Source: Clostridia bacterium
Lineage (GTDB): Bacteria; Bacillota; DTU025
DNA length: 50,938 nt
Assembly (NCBI GenBank): GCA_034926675.1
Contig: JAYFQW010000029.1
Coordinates: forward strand, 1-50,938
Direction: 5' to 3'
In this document: positions 16,181 through 26,526 of the stretch, in pieces
Position numbering within the stretch: the first letter of the stretch is position 1
Layout of the letters: each line of letters begins with the position of its first letter
Notes under the pieces: model-generated
Told to the model about the DNA's origin: nothing
Database searches by the model: none
The model's input: only the letters and a program-made list of their open reading frames with translations
Translations under genes and position numbers: made by a program

Positions 16181-17988
16181 AGCTCATTTTCCGCAGTAGG
16201 GGCCTATCAAGTTAAGCGTTACAGGACGGAGGGGACAAGATGCGGTCATGCCTGAGGGCGGCGGTATTCTCCGATCAGCAGTCCGAATTTGTCGAGGATA
16301 CGGTAGTGAAAAGGCAGGGCGTTTTCCACGTGACTCACCTCGGCGCCGTTGGGCAGCTTGGCCTTGGTCAGGGCGATCTGGTCGAAATCGAGGAACAGCT
16401 CACGGGCGGATTCATCCATGCTCGCCTCTTTTAGCATGCGTTCGAGAAGGCAATAGACGGCAAGATCGAGATTGGTGACAAATGCAAGCTCCTTTATCCG
16501 CATATCCGATTCGAGAAGCACGGGTCTCACTTTGAGCTGGCTCTTGAGGCGCCGCATGCGTGTTTCGATGCGGCTTGGTTTCCTGGAAGTGCGGAATATG
16601 TCGGCGGCGCTGACGGCAGGATCCATTTGGTTTGAAACCACCATGTACTTGCCGTTGAGCGCCATGAGTCTTCGCAGGGCCTGTTCGTCGACGGACCAAG
16701 TGAAGTCGAGACGGGCGTCGTCGCTTGCCGCTTTGGGGTTGTAGATCTTCCGGTGCTTGCGCAGAGGACCGCCAAAGAAAGCGTCTATCCGCTTTTCGAC
16801 GTAGTCGAGTTTCTTGTAGCGATACTTGTTTATCTTGCTGTCGCGAACATCACGCAGCCAGGCGTCGATTGTCTCCGTCTCTTTGGATCGTTTCATCTCG
16901 TCGACCTTGAGTTTGCTTGGGCTCTTGACGACGATTGCCCGAAACCACCTGGATTCGTACTTTCGTTCTTCGGGTTCAAGTTCTCGATGGAGGCCGATGC
17001 CTCATTCAGCGATGAAGAAGGGCTCGCCGACCTTGGATTTGTAGTCCGCTTCCTGGAACTCGTCGTCGCCCGTGTCTAGAATTAGTTGAACATAGCGGGC
17101 GTCATCGTCGGCTGAAGCCACGAACTTCGTGTTCCTTGAGTCCAGCAGGAACACGTTATCTACGCCTGCAAGCGCTCTATCCGCTACTACAACATAGTCG
17201 GCGCGGCCTGCTTAGCTGAGTGTGGCCTTCAGAGTCTCGATGTTGTCGACGACAAGGTCCGCATCGTCTCTTCTGCCCGGCTCTCGGCCGCTGGTGAGAG
17301 GTATGCCAGTGTCGGCATCCATGCACATGCCGACGCGAACGCGCTTGGCGTCAGTTCTTCCTTCCAGGGCATATCCGAACGTCACGAACTCGGAGTTCTC
17401 GTATGCCCCTTCGAAGTAGAACGAGGTGCTATCCCATATCACAAGCTCGGGGGAGACCCCGAAGTCGCGCATGGGTTTGAGACAGAACAACGCCTCTATG
17501 TCGCCGGAGTACGTAGCTAGGAGTTCCAGGCAGCGCCCGAGTTTGTCGTCGTCTAGCACGGCGGAAGGTATGCCGAAGAGGTCAACGGTGGATACATGAT
17601 CTGCCCAGTCCGCGACCTTGTCCAGCGGCCTGGGAGAGTTGAGCCTGTTCAGGACGAGGATCTTGCACACCTCGCCTACCGATACCCTGGCCCTGTTCGA
17701 CGCAAGGAGACAGACGCTGTCCACGATGTCCTCGAGGCCAAGCAGAGCCATGACCGGTTTCAGGAGAAAGAGGTTCCCGATGACCCTTGACTCGTACCCC
17801 GAAAAGACACCCGATGGATACGGGTTGAAGGTTCCATGGTGTTGCTTCTTGGGGTCCTTGAGCGCCATGCAGACCAGCCCCTCGTATCTGTATCGGGGCT
17901 ATGTTCGACATGAGTGTTGCCAGTACCTTCTCAGAAGATTCTGGTTAGAGTTCGAAAATTCAGCCTTTTCTACTGCGGAAAATGAGCT
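16181..17988 (-). mobile_element. IS1634-type insertion sequence with matching ends
   Basis: A 1.8-kb element bounded by perfect 19-bp terminal inverted repeats: AGCTCATTTTCCGCAGTAG at 16181-16199 and its complement at 17970-17988. It contains a single transposase gene filling most of its length, as in IS1634 elements. I could not define a clean target duplication. The insertion separates the defence region from the truncated metallopeptidase locus. The same end sequence recurs at 5633. Confidence 0.8.
16246..17868 (-). pseudogene. IS1634-family transposase with two in-frame stops
   Basis: One uninterrupted reading register of 541 codons runs from ATG 17868 to the stop at 16246. It is broken only by TAA at 17212-17214 and TGA at 17002-17004. 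The sequence between the stops (SKVGEPFFIAE, then LEPEERKYESRWFRAIVV) continues the family pattern. The N-terminal half includes VIWDSTSFYFEG, the region of the first catalytic aspartate. The C-terminus ends HYRILDKFGLLIGEYRRP. Two point nonsense mutations inactivated an otherwise full-length transposase, so decay is recent. Confidence 0.8.
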
Positions 17989-18102
17989 AAGCCGTGTGAC
18001 ATGGTCATCTTCCGACGGTCAACCCCCGCAGTTCCAGCACCAGTGGTTCTGCAAACACGTCGCGGTATGACATCCTGTGAGTCGCGTGGGCTCGGACGAT
18101 GA

Positions 18103-19065
18103 ATGACATCCGTTTCCATACTGGAATTCGCCGGCAAGGCCCTTCTCCCCGAGCTTGGAGCTGGGGGATTTGCGGCCTCGTCATTCTATTGCCGATATCC
18201 CCTACCGCCGGCTCGCTCCTTCGAGACGCTCTCAGGGCTGAGGGTACGATTGGTGTCGGGCAGCTACTGGACCGGCCCAGGCAGCATCGGCGACGCCCGG
18301 CGGATAGTCAACTTCAACCACGGCGACGATACGAATGCGATTGAGCAGACAGCGTTGCATGTCACCGTCACCAACGGCTACAACCTTGTGCCCCCCGAGT
18401 GGCTCAGGTTCTGGGAATCCAGCACTGGAAAGCCCCTTACTGTGGGCATGTTCGACATGTGGCTGTTTAGCAGCGGATATGCCTTCCCTGACATCGGCGG
18501 CGGAAAGATCGGGTCGCCCATGCACACCCACCAGATCAACATCTCTCTGGGACTACTCGACTATAACCTGAAGAGCAGCGCGGCGGCGCACGTAAGGCGG
18601 CAGGACTGGGCACGTGAAGAGTCTGACCGCATTGAACAGGACTTCAAGAAGTGGCTGGATGAGCATCCTCATACCTATGAAGACTTCCATCCAAAGCCGG
18701 GGCAGTCCGCCAAATTCCTCGAAGCCTATGGGGCTCGAAAGGCCCAGCGGGAGGAAGAGAAGAAGGCTCTGGAAGAGCGCATCAAGCAGGCTGTCGAAGA
18801 CCACATCGCCGCCCACCCCGACGAGTGGCAGCGGCGACGGTCAATCGAGATCGCTTACGTCGTGGCACACGAGCTAGGTCACGGCGTGGGAATCTCGCAC
18901 CATGCAAACGATTCCGGCAATGCCATGTGCATTATGACAGTGTTCCAGTGCGACTACGACACTGACCCATACGACGTGCTGGATGCCCGTCAGCTTCACA
19001 AGATCCCGAACAAGATCTGCCCAAGCTGCATGAAGCAGATCGTCGTGTCGGATGCGAAGGGATAG
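18103..19065 (+). CDS. Metzincin-like zinc metallopeptidase
   Basis: A 320-residue protein whose C-terminal part contains AYVVAHELGHGVGISHHAND, fitting the metzincin zinc site HExxHxxGxxH, followed by CIMTVFQCDYD with a methionine suitable for the Met-turn. A charged, probably coiled-coil stretch (about residues 180-245) precedes the active site. The first 170 residues are unrecognised. No signal peptide is visible, and an in-frame TGA lies directly before the ATG. The gene begins 115 bases after an IS end, so it may be the 3' part of a longer secreted protease. A CPSCMK pair lies near the C-terminus. Confidence 0.6.
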   Translation: MTSVSILEFAGKALLPELGAGGFAASSFYCRYPLPPARSFETLSGLRVRLVSGSYWTGPGSIGDARRIVNFNHGDDTNAIEQTALHVTVTNGYNLVPPEWLRFWESSTGKPLTVGMFDMWLFSSGYAFPDIGGGKIGSPMHTHQINISLGLLDYNLKSSAAAHVRRQDWAREESDRIEQDFKKWLDEHPHTYEDFHPKPGQSAKFLEAYGARKAQREEEKKALEERIKQAVEDHIAAHPDEWQRRRSIEIAYVVAHELGHGVGISHHANDSGNAMCIMTVFQCDYDTDPYDVLDARQLHKIPNKICPSCMKQIVVSDAKG

Positions 19066-19081
19066 CACGGGCGGGATATGA

Positions 19082-19337
19082 TCAGCCCTTGACAGAGCCA
19101 ATGGTGATCCCCTGGGTGAAGTACTTCTGAAACGCAAAGAACACTATCAGTATCGGCAGGGCTGCAAGGGTTGCGCCTGCCATGGGCACCACAATGCGCG
19201 TCAGGGTTTTCAGCTCACTGCAACCATCGATCTTGGCCGCTTCCAGGATCTCGCTGGGAATGGTCTCGCTGAACTGCTCTATCAGGAAGACGCCAAACGG
19301 CCAGCCTACTGCGGGCAAGATCGCCGCTGCAAGCGTA
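19082..19337 (-). pseudogene. Sugar ABC transporter permease, C-terminal fragment
   Basis: The last 80 or so residues of a MalG/UgpE-type inner-membrane permease: AAILPAVGWPFGVFLIEQF, then the EAA cytoplasmic loop PSEILEAAKIDGCSELKTL, which docks to the ATPase, and a final transmembrane helix. The rest is replaced upstream of about 19337 by an IS630-like fragment. The stop at 19082 appears to be the original one. Partner permease, binding protein and ATPase are not nearby. Confidence 0.75.
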
Positions 19338-19540
19338 TTGTGGATACAAGGCGCACTAAGGGGACAAGTATCACCTGCACGCGCGCAATCTCTGTGACGC
19401 AGTGGCACCTGTTCGAGAAGAGCACGATATGCGCCCTCTGCGATACCCGCCCTGCGGCAGTGCATCTCGTAGTCTCCAAGACTCGGACCTCGTCATCGTC
19501 GAGTTGTCGTACGAATCGCATCTGACCTACCCCTTCCTCG
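19338..19540 (-). pseudogene. IS630-family transposase, N-terminal fragment
   Basis: A frame reading MRFVRQLDDDEVRVLE, then VSQRAHIVLFSNRCHCVTEI, matches the first helix-turn-helix of IS630 transposases. Only about 60 residues remain before the frame joins the truncated sugar permease. It is abutted on the other side by the IS1182 remnant. Confidence 0.5.
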
Positions 19541-19664
19541 ACGCCGAATAGGCGTCTAGGAATCTGTTCGGAAACTCTCGCGAACCCGCTGCATTTCGGT
19601 GACGGCAAGCGATGTGGGGTCGCTTGGGAGCGAAAAAGGCCTCTCGATTTCGTAACATAGTACT

Positions 19665-20972
19665 CCATTTTGCGCTCCAGAGGAGTCCTGGTTTGACGAG
19701 CGATGCAAGTATGCGCTGGGGGTCAGCAGAGACTTTCCGGGAATGGACGCGGTTACTCTCTGCGACCATCGAACAAGGTTCATGCAGTCCGGCATCATAT
19801 TCGCGCTTTTTGCCGACCTCTTGGCCCAAGCCAAGGATAAGGGCCTTATCTCCGAGGATAGACTCCAGATAGTAGACTCCTTCATGGTCGGAGGGGCGGG
19901 TGCCGTTCAAGACACCTACACCCTTCTGCGCAAGGGGATCGTTCGTCTGCTCAGAGTCGCCGAATTCCACGAGCTGCGCTCCAGGCTTGAGCCGGTCCTT
20001 GCACGTCAAGACTACGGAGTCGATTCGAAACCCAAGATCAACTGGGACGATCCCGAGGAGAAGCGCAAGCTTCTGGAATCCTACGTGATCGATGCGCGCA
20101 ATCTTGTGGCCACCGTCCGCGCTCTGCGCCCATTGCCCAAGAATCTCAGCGATGCATCCGATCTGCTGGAGCGCATCGCCAGCCAAGATATCGACAACGG
20201 CGACGGCCAGGTAAAGATGAAGAAGGGCGTTGCCAAGGATAGGGTGATATCAGTGACTGACCCAGACATGCGTCATGGGCGCAAGACGTCCTCTGCAAAA
20301 GCGAACGGTTTCAAGGCGCACATCGCTACCGATGGAGACTTCGTGACTTCCGTCGTGATAACTGCGGCTAACAAGCCGGATACCGAGCCCTTGCCTGAAG
20401 TCCTGAAGCAGTGCGAAGCTAACGGAGTTAAGCCCAAACAAGTTATGGGCGACAGCGCCTACTGCATCTGGCTGATCAAGGAGAACATGGCCCTGGACGG
20501 AATCGAGCTCATCGCAAAGGCACCATCCGAGGCGAGAGTGTACGGAAGGTATCCCAAGAGCATGTTCGACATCGACACACTGGCTGGGGTTGTTCGCTGT
20601 CCCGAAGGATCGCAGGCGCGATCTGGCCCGTCGGTGATCAAGTCGCGCACGGGAGCGGTCGTATGTTTATCAGACTGCGCGGCGTGTCCGTCCAGGACGG
20701 AGTGCACTCGGGCCAAGGTGGGCCGTACCATATCGGTTCATCCTTACGAACCGGAGATGGCGGCAGAACGGGAGAAACAGGATACCGCGGAGTTCAAGGA
20801 GTTCTGTGTTCAGCGATCTGACGGCGAAAGGGTCATAGGCCATCTGACGAGGCATGGAGCCAGAGATGCAGGGTACATCGGAATCCTCAAAGTGTGGTGC
20901 CAGGAGATTCTCGCGGCACTCAATTTCAACATCAAGGCCTTTGCCGGGCTATCGGCAGCAACCACCGGATAG
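19665..20972 (+). pseudogene. IS1182-family transposase, N-terminally truncated
   Basis: About 435 residues of a DDE transposase are open from 19655. Before the first ATG (19743) the frame already encodes family sequence (WFDERCKYALGVSRDFPGMD), showing that the true start has been lost. Visible elements include RLQIVDSFMVGG, TDPDMRHGRKTSSAKANGFK, VMGDSAYC and the four-cysteine segment around CLSDCAACPSRTECTR found in IS1182 proteins. The C-terminus looks complete. I found no terminal repeats, and without its N-terminal domain it is unlikely to transpose. Confidence 0.75.
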
Positions 20973-21092
20973 CAATGCCAAGGGGGTAGTGTCGGTTCTG
21001 GACGAAAGAAGGCCTGAAAAAGGCAGACAGGCCGAGCCTTCAGAGACGCGAAACCTTGAATCCGCGGTTCGGAGCGTGCGATAATTCAGTTC

Positions 21093-21404
21093 TTGCCCAT
21101 ATTGTGCCATTGTCCGGTTCTCAAAGAGCCTGGTACGTTTCCGTCAGCGCGCATTTCGAGCAGACTCCTAGAGGTGACTGGGTATGGGAAAGCTCTCATG
21201 GAGTTTCTGTTCTCCTACTATCCTGATTGCAGGACTATGCTTGTCGGAACAGGCGATAGCTCTGCCGCTCTGGACTTCTATAGGAAGTGCGGCTTTACAG
21301 AGTCGCATCGTGTCAGGAGTTTCTTCACTGACAACTACGATCACCCAATATACGAAAACGGCAAACAGCTTGCTGATATGGTCTACTTGAGAAGGGAACG
21401 GTAA
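21093..21404 (+). pseudogene. GNAT acetyltransferase, C-terminal half
   Basis: The recognisable part starts near 21170 (GYGKALMEFLFSYYPDCRTM). It continues with the acetyl-CoA-fold region TGDSSAALDFYRKCGFTESH and a C-terminal tail, YDHPIYENGKQLADMVYL, seen in a subgroup of GNAT N-acetyltransferases. The N-terminal half, including most of the acetyl-CoA binding loop, is replaced by unrelated sequence. Possibly truncated by the neighbouring IS1182 event. Confidence 0.65.
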
Positions 21405-21720
21405 GTCCCGGCTTGTTGGCTATTGACCAGGGAGTCTTGGTGCTGAAGCCAGCAGACTCCGTGGCGCTGGAGAGAACACACGCATGGGGAGAGGACCGTA
21501 ATGCCATTGTCCGGCATGTGGATTGGGCGCGGAGGGATACAGGCAGAAAGCTTCATCCGTCGCGATCACGACTGAATGGTCGGCTTGGTGTTGGCATGAC
21601 GCGGGGGTCGCTCTATGCTTCGGTGAGCCACGGGGATACCGGTTGACATTCTGCTGGATTGCGGCTAAAATGCAAGAGCAACGGATATTTGCCGCAAACC
21701 TGGCGGCGGAATGGGTGAGC

Positions 21721-22953
21721 ATGAAGTACATCAAAAGAAGTATGGAAGAGGTCTTTCTCCGGCTGAGCGCCGAGTATCCGGCGATCCTCGTCACTGGGCC
21801 GCGCCAGTGCGGCAAGACCACAATGCTGCAGAGGCTCATGAGTCAAGATGGAGGCGGACGCGAGTATGTCACTCTTGACGACATAAACGAAAGGCGTCTG
21901 GCCAAGACTGATCCGGCCATGTTCCTCCAACTGCACAGGCCGCCTTTGATCATCGACGAGGTGCAGTATGCGCCTGAGCTGTTCTCCTACATCAAGATGT
22001 ATGTGGATAAGAGCCCCAACCAAGGGGCTTTCTGGCTGACCGGATCTGAGCTATTCAAGCTGATGGACGGTGTTCGAGAGTCCCTTGCCGGGCGCGTCGC
22101 GCTCTTGTACCTGTGGCCCCTTTCCCAGCAGGAGATGTACCAGTCATGCGAGGCTGCGCCGTTTGCATTGGATCTTGCGGCGCTATCCCTGAAGCAAAAG
22201 AGCGTCCAACCGGTCGGTACGCCGGAGATGTTCGAACGCATATTCCGAGGCGGCATGCCCGCTCTTGCAGGCGGCAGGTACAGTGACACGACGCGCTACT
22301 ACTCGGATTATGTGAGTACCTATCTTGAGCGTGATGTGAAGACTATATCAGGCGCCATCGACTCTCTGCGATTTGCTGACTTCCTGACGGCGGCGGCTGC
22401 TCGTGCAGCTCAGACATTGAACTTCAAGAGCATCGCAGATGACTGCGGCATTGCCCAGGTCACTGCGAAGAATTGGATGAACATCCTGGAGAGGCTTGGG
22501 ATCGCATTCTGCCTGCACGCTTATTCCAACAACGTATTGAAGCGCACAATCAAGGCGCCGAAGTTGTACTTTGCAGACACCGGGCTTGTTTGCCATCTCA
22601 CGAAGTGGAGCAGTCCTGAGACGGCCATGAACGGGGCCATGAGCGGCGCGCTGTTTGAAAACCACGTTGTCGGCGAGATCGTCAAGAGCTATCGGAATAC
22701 TGGCAGAGATCCCTACCTGTACTACTATCGCGACAGGGACATGAAGGAGATCGATCTGCTCATCGAAGGCGATGGGAAGCTATGGCCCATTGAGATCAAG
22801 AAGACCGCCGCTCCCGACAGAAAGCTCATCCGAGCGTTCAAAGTCATCGACAGGTCGCCCCTGAAGGTTGGCGTCGGAGCCGTCGTCTGCATGGCCGACA
22901 AGCTCGGCGCATTTGACGAAGACAATCTGATTGTGCCTGCGTGGCTCATATAG
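21721..22953 (+). CDS. AAA ATPase with C-terminal DUF4143
   Basis: A protein of about 410 residues. Walker A GPRQCGKTT lies near residue 26 and Walker B PLIIDEVQ near residue 80, in the AAA_14 layout. The C-terminal DUF4143 domain (KLYFADTGLVCHLTKW, then YYYRDRDMKEIDLLIEGDGK and PIEIKKT) has a PD-(D/E)xK-nuclease-like D...ExK pattern. Physiological roles of this common family are unclear. The frame extends upstream to 21523, but 21721 gives the family N-terminus (KYIKRSMEEVFLRLSAEYPA). It looks complete and is one of few intact genes in this IS-rich stretch. Confidence 0.85.
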   Translation: MKYIKRSMEEVFLRLSAEYPAILVTGPRQCGKTTMLQRLMSQDGGGREYVTLDDINERRLAKTDPAMFLQLHRPPLIIDEVQYAPELFSYIKMYVDKSPNQGAFWLTGSELFKLMDGVRESLAGRVALLYLWPLSQQEMYQSCEAAPFALDLAALSLKQKSVQPVGTPEMFERIFRGGMPALAGGRYSDTTRYYSDYVSTYLERDVKTISGAIDSLRFADFLTAAAARAAQTLNFKSIADDCGIAQVTAKNWMNILERLGIAFCLHAYSNNVLKRTIKAPKLYFADTGLVCHLTKWSSPETAMNGAMSGALFENHVVGEIVKSYRNTGRDPYLYYYRDRDMKEIDLLIEGDGKLWPIEIKKTAAPDRKLIRAFKVIDRSPLKVGVGAVVCMADKLGAFDEDNLIVPAWLI

Positions 22954-23101
22954 CCCCGATACTCGCGGTTCGGCCGGGAAAGCGCTAACCATTGTATACA
23001 CTCCTGAGAGTATCAGACTCCCACGGGGTATGTCACGTTGTTCCTCTTGGGCAGAGAAACCGCAGCTTCGCCTGTGTAACTGCATTCAGTAACGAAAGGA
23101 G

Positions 23102-23503
23102 TTGGACGGTGCGTACATCAACGGGCGCTTTGGGTTCAGTATCGTGGTGCTGGAAGAATTCGGCATGGGACCGGAGCCCGCGAACGGAGACGGCAGGCAC
23201 CTCTATGACAGGGACGGTTGTTATGTCACCGCGTCGGGGCGCCACAACTACCTTGGAGCGACCCTGGAGTCGGAGATGGAGGAAAGAAAAGAGGGCTTCG
23301 ACTCGGTCGCCTATGAGAAGAAAGGGAAAGGATGGTTCGTCCTGTCATGGTATAAGGAGGATGATATCCTGTACCTGAAGGTATATGTGGGACCAGGGGC
23401 CATCAGTACTCTACATGTCCAGTACCCTGCGAGTATGAAGGAGCGGTACGACGAAGTCGTGACAATAATGTCCAGGTCCTTCCGGCCCGGGGATCTCGAA
23501 TAG
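23102..23503 (+). pseudogene. Possible lipoprotein, C-terminal domain only
   Basis: A 133-residue frame beginning at a TTG with no usable ribosome spacing. The content (YINGRFGFSIVVLEEFGMGP, then WFVLSWYKEDDILYLKVYVG) resembles the C-terminal domain of secreted lipoproteins seen in Bacillota, which normally follow a signal peptide and linker. None is present, so the 5' end is probably lost. Function unknown. Confidence 0.4.
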
Positions 23504-23964
23504 TCCGATCTCGCAATATCGCGCCTTTCGTGCGTTTGCGACCGCCTCACGAGCCACAGTTCATGTGCTTCGGCTTTCATTCCTACTCCTGCGCCGGGGC
23601 AGGGGCCATGATGGCGATGATGTCGTCCTTCTTGACGTAGGCGGCGAATCTGCTGTGGACTTCGGTGAAATCCTTGAGGATCGCTTCGGCCATCATATCG
23701 AAGGGAACGACCACGTAGCGCCCCAGAGGGGACCGACGGGGGTTGTACAAGAGGGTTCCCGTGACCCATCTTCGCTCATCAACATCTTGATGGGCCGCAC
23801 CCTGGACAAGATATTCGATGCCGGCGCCAAGAAGGTGTTTGGAGCTGCGGCTATGAGGGCGGCTCTCAGGGAAGACGTCAAGTTCGACGTGGTGCATTCA
23901 GGGAGGGGTGCGTGTAAGGATTGTGGCACTCAAGGATTGGCATCTCTTCCTCGTGGGTGGCGCA
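23504..23964. other. Degraded region with possible transposase scraps
   Basis: No intact gene. On the plus strand near 23780-23920 a frame reads GRTLDKIFDAGAKKVFGAAA, reminiscent of an early segment of IS1634-type transposases. On the minus strand 23583-23740 reads VVVPFDMMAEAILKDFTEVH and ends in KKDDIIAIMAP; I cannot assign it. Both may be chance frames or decayed fragments. Confidence 0.3.
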
Positions 23965-24867
23965 TTAGGCTGCCCGTAGGATGTTTACTGGATTCTGTAT
24001 GCTCGAATTGGTTCTCTGCCTCCGCCTCTGCCAGAATTCGTCCCACTTGCTGTTCAAGATGCTTGTTCTCAGGTTCAGGACTTCCTGTGCTCCCTCCACG
24101 CTCCAGCGCATCCCTGGCCTCTTGTGCCGTATCTGCACCACGTTCTTGCATGCGCTCTCCACCACGCCGCTGCCGATGTGGTAACCCTTGGCCCGGTATT
24201 CGTCATACCTCATTCTCTCACGGCTAGTCTGAAGGTATCTTGCAGGGTTGTCGCGCTCCGCTGCCGATTCGTCGGCCAAGTCCGTCATAGAGCCTACTCG
24301 AACACGAGGTCGAGTTCAGTCCATCTGTGACTGCGATTGCCGCTTGTGCCTCAAGCTCCTTGTCCATCTCGGCGCCAATCTCCTCCGAAAGGATCTGTGC
24401 TTCCTTCGGAGACACGCTGATCCCGGAAAGCCTCTCCATGATCTCCGAGGCCGATTCAAACGGCAACTGGGCACAGCAATAGCTTGTCGCCTCCACGATC
24501 ATGTCGCTGAAATGCCCTGCGGCACCCCTAGCTGCTCATCAAGGGGAACCCTGGAGGCCCCGCACCGCTTGCAGTGATAGTAAGCTCTCTTATAGGTAAT
24601 CTGACCGCACCACGTTGTTAGTGTTCGACTACGGTCACCGGCAAACCTGAGCGTGCCGCCGCATTCGCAGGGCATCGTACTGCCGACGTAACCACTGCCC
24701 ATTTCATCAATCTGGGCTTGGAGCAGCAACTCCCCAATTTGATGCATCGCAAGCTTGGCGCTGACCTCGATGTCATGCAACGTAACCTCATGGTCGCCAC
24801 TCATGTTTTCCTTAAAGAGCCTATCGACTAGCTGCGGTATTGCTGAGACAATAGTAATGCTATTCAT
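23965..24867 (-). pseudogene. ISKra4-family transposase, deleted and frameshifted
   Basis: Three minus-strand pieces make one decayed gene. The first, from ATG 24867, has the zinc-binding segment MPCECGGTLRFAGDRSRT, then YYHCKRCGASRVPLDEQLG. The second (from 24502) has SASEIMERLSGISVSPKEAQ. The last (from about 24240) has YHIGSGVVESACKNVVQIRH and KRPGMRWSVEGAQEVLNLRT, the conserved C-terminal block of ISKra4 transposases. The central part between pieces two and three, including catalytic aspartates, is deleted. Confidence 0.75.
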
Positions 24868-24954
24868 CTGTATCCTCCTCGATAGGCCAGCTAAGGGCCC
24901 TTTTCGAGGAGGATATCACTTTTCCGCCCATTGTCCCGTTTGGAGATGTCTACC

Positions 24955-26174
24955 GGTTTCCCCAGCCGTCCTTGCCACAGAACTTACACGCACCCTTCAG
25001 GGAGACCGTGGCCTGGCCGATCTACTTGAGGCCGTGCTCAACCAGGTGCTGCAGGCGCAGGCCACTGAGTACGTGAAGGCTGAACCCTATGAGAGAACCG
25101 AGGAAAGGGTGGGGTACCGCAACGGGACTAGGGATCGGCCGCTTACGACGCACGTGGGCACGCTGGTTCTTGAGGTTCCTCAGTTCAGGAACGGCAAGCT
25201 GCCGACAGACATGTTCTAGCGATACCAGCGCAGCGAGCAGGCGCTGATCGTCACGCTCATGGAGATGGTGGTGAATGGAGTATCCACTCGCAAGATCAAG
25301 AACATCACTAGGGAACTATGCGGAACCGAGTTTTCCAAGTCCACAGTGTCGGACATGCTCAAGGGGCTGGATCCCGTGGTGCACGAGTGGATTGAGCGAC
25401 TCCTTGGTACGTATCCGTTCCTGATCGTCGACGCCATCGTGATCAAGATACGCAAGGGAGGTCGTGTCTGGAGCCAGAGCGTGCTCATGGGCACTGGCAT
25501 AAACCCCGAAGGGATCCGCAGGTCCTTGGTCTCCGGCCTGCGGACAGCGAGAAGGAGACCTCCTGGAGAGACTTCTTCAGGTGGCTGAAGGGCAGAGGCC
25601 TTGCGGGCGTAGATCTGGTGGTTTCCGACGACCATGGCGGACTGGTCAATGCGGTAGCCGTGGAGTTCCAGGGCGCATCATGGCAGCGTTGCCAGACTCA
25701 TTTCATCAAGAACATTCTGGATGCGTGCCCGAAGGCCGTTCAGCACGAACTGCATTCGAGGCTGCGCCTCATGTTCGAAGCGCTCGACATGGACACTGCA
25801 AGGGTATTGCTGGATGGGATAATCGACGACTTCGGCGGGAAGGCCCCCGGGGCCGTAAGCAGGCTCGAGGCTGGGTTTGAGGATGCGATGGCGGCCATGG
25901 CCCTGCCCGAAGGCCTTCGCAAGAGGCTGCGAACGACCAACCAACTGCGCGGAACGCCTAAACGAGGAGGTCCGAAGGCGCGAACGGGTCATCAGGATAT
26001 TCCCGAACGACGAGTCCGCCATTAGGCTGATCGGAGCTGTGTTGATGGAGATAGACGAAGCTTGGTCAACCGGTCGCCGCTACCTGAACATGGAGGAATA
26101 TTGGCGATGGAAGCAGTCATGCGAGTCGGGCGAGGCTCAACTGCTGCCGACCGGAGCGCAGCGGGCGGCATGAA
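24955..26174 (+). pseudogene. IS256 (Mutator-type) transposase, multiply broken
   Basis: The gene is traceable over nearly full length. It starts LADLLEAVLNQVLQAQATEY with YRNGTRDRPLTTHVGTLVL. An in-frame TAG at 25217-25219 (normally Glu) precedes QALIVTLMEMVVNGVSTRKI and LIVDAIVIKIRKGGRV. Around 25530 the frame shifts to DLVVSDDHGGLVNAVAVEFQ and WQRCQTHFIKNILDACPK. Near 25945 it shifts again to AERLNEEVRRRERVIRIFPN and the terminal SAIRLIGAVLMEIDEAWSTG. One nonsense mutation and two frameshifts make it non-functional. It divergently abuts the ISKra4 remnant. Confidence 0.85.
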
Positions 26175-26241
26175 GCCCTGAACATGACACCCCAAGCCGG
26201 TAGCTGCCGTCCCCTCCGGCGCAGGCCGAGAGGCAAGCGGC

Positions 26242-26456
26242 ATGCACAATTTCCCCCTCGATGTGAAGCGCCGCCTGTATTCCCGAATCGCCGGTGCTCT
26301 CAAGGCCATCGGAGAGGATGGCCCCGTAGACGGTAAATACCACATAGACATCCCGCTGAGCGTCCAGCCGCAAGTCTCGATGCTGAAGGACTCCGGGTTT
26401 GTCGATGTCGAAGTAGTGTTTAGTCAGGGCGTAGCTGCCGTTTTCTGCGCGAGAGC
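26242..26456 (+). pseudogene. SAM methyltransferase, C-terminal fragment
   Basis: About 70 residues, HNFPLDVKRRLYSRIAGALK, then KYHIDIPLSVQPQVSMLKDS and GFVDVEVVFSQGVAAVFCAR, match the last part of a class I SAM-dependent methyltransferase. The SAM-binding core is missing, apparently lost when the IS256 element inserted upstream. The open frame continues beyond 26456 antisense to the next gene and is not meaningful there. Confidence 0.6.
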
Positions 26457-26526
26457 GGGGTGGTGGAGCGCCCGTGCCGCGCGGGCACGCCCGGTTGACC
26501 AATCGCCTGCCCAGTCGCCTGGTAGC

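Noticed and set aside
16246-17868. TGA/TAA codons in the IS1634 transposase as recoding (selenocysteine)
   Set aside because: There is no SECIS-like hairpin and transposases are not selenoproteins. A second TAA stop and decay of neighbouring elements favour ordinary nonsense mutations.
23565-24227. 220-codon plus-strand frame
   Set aside because: Most of it is antisense to the ISKra4 remnant. Only a short early segment resembles a transposase, so it is not one gene.
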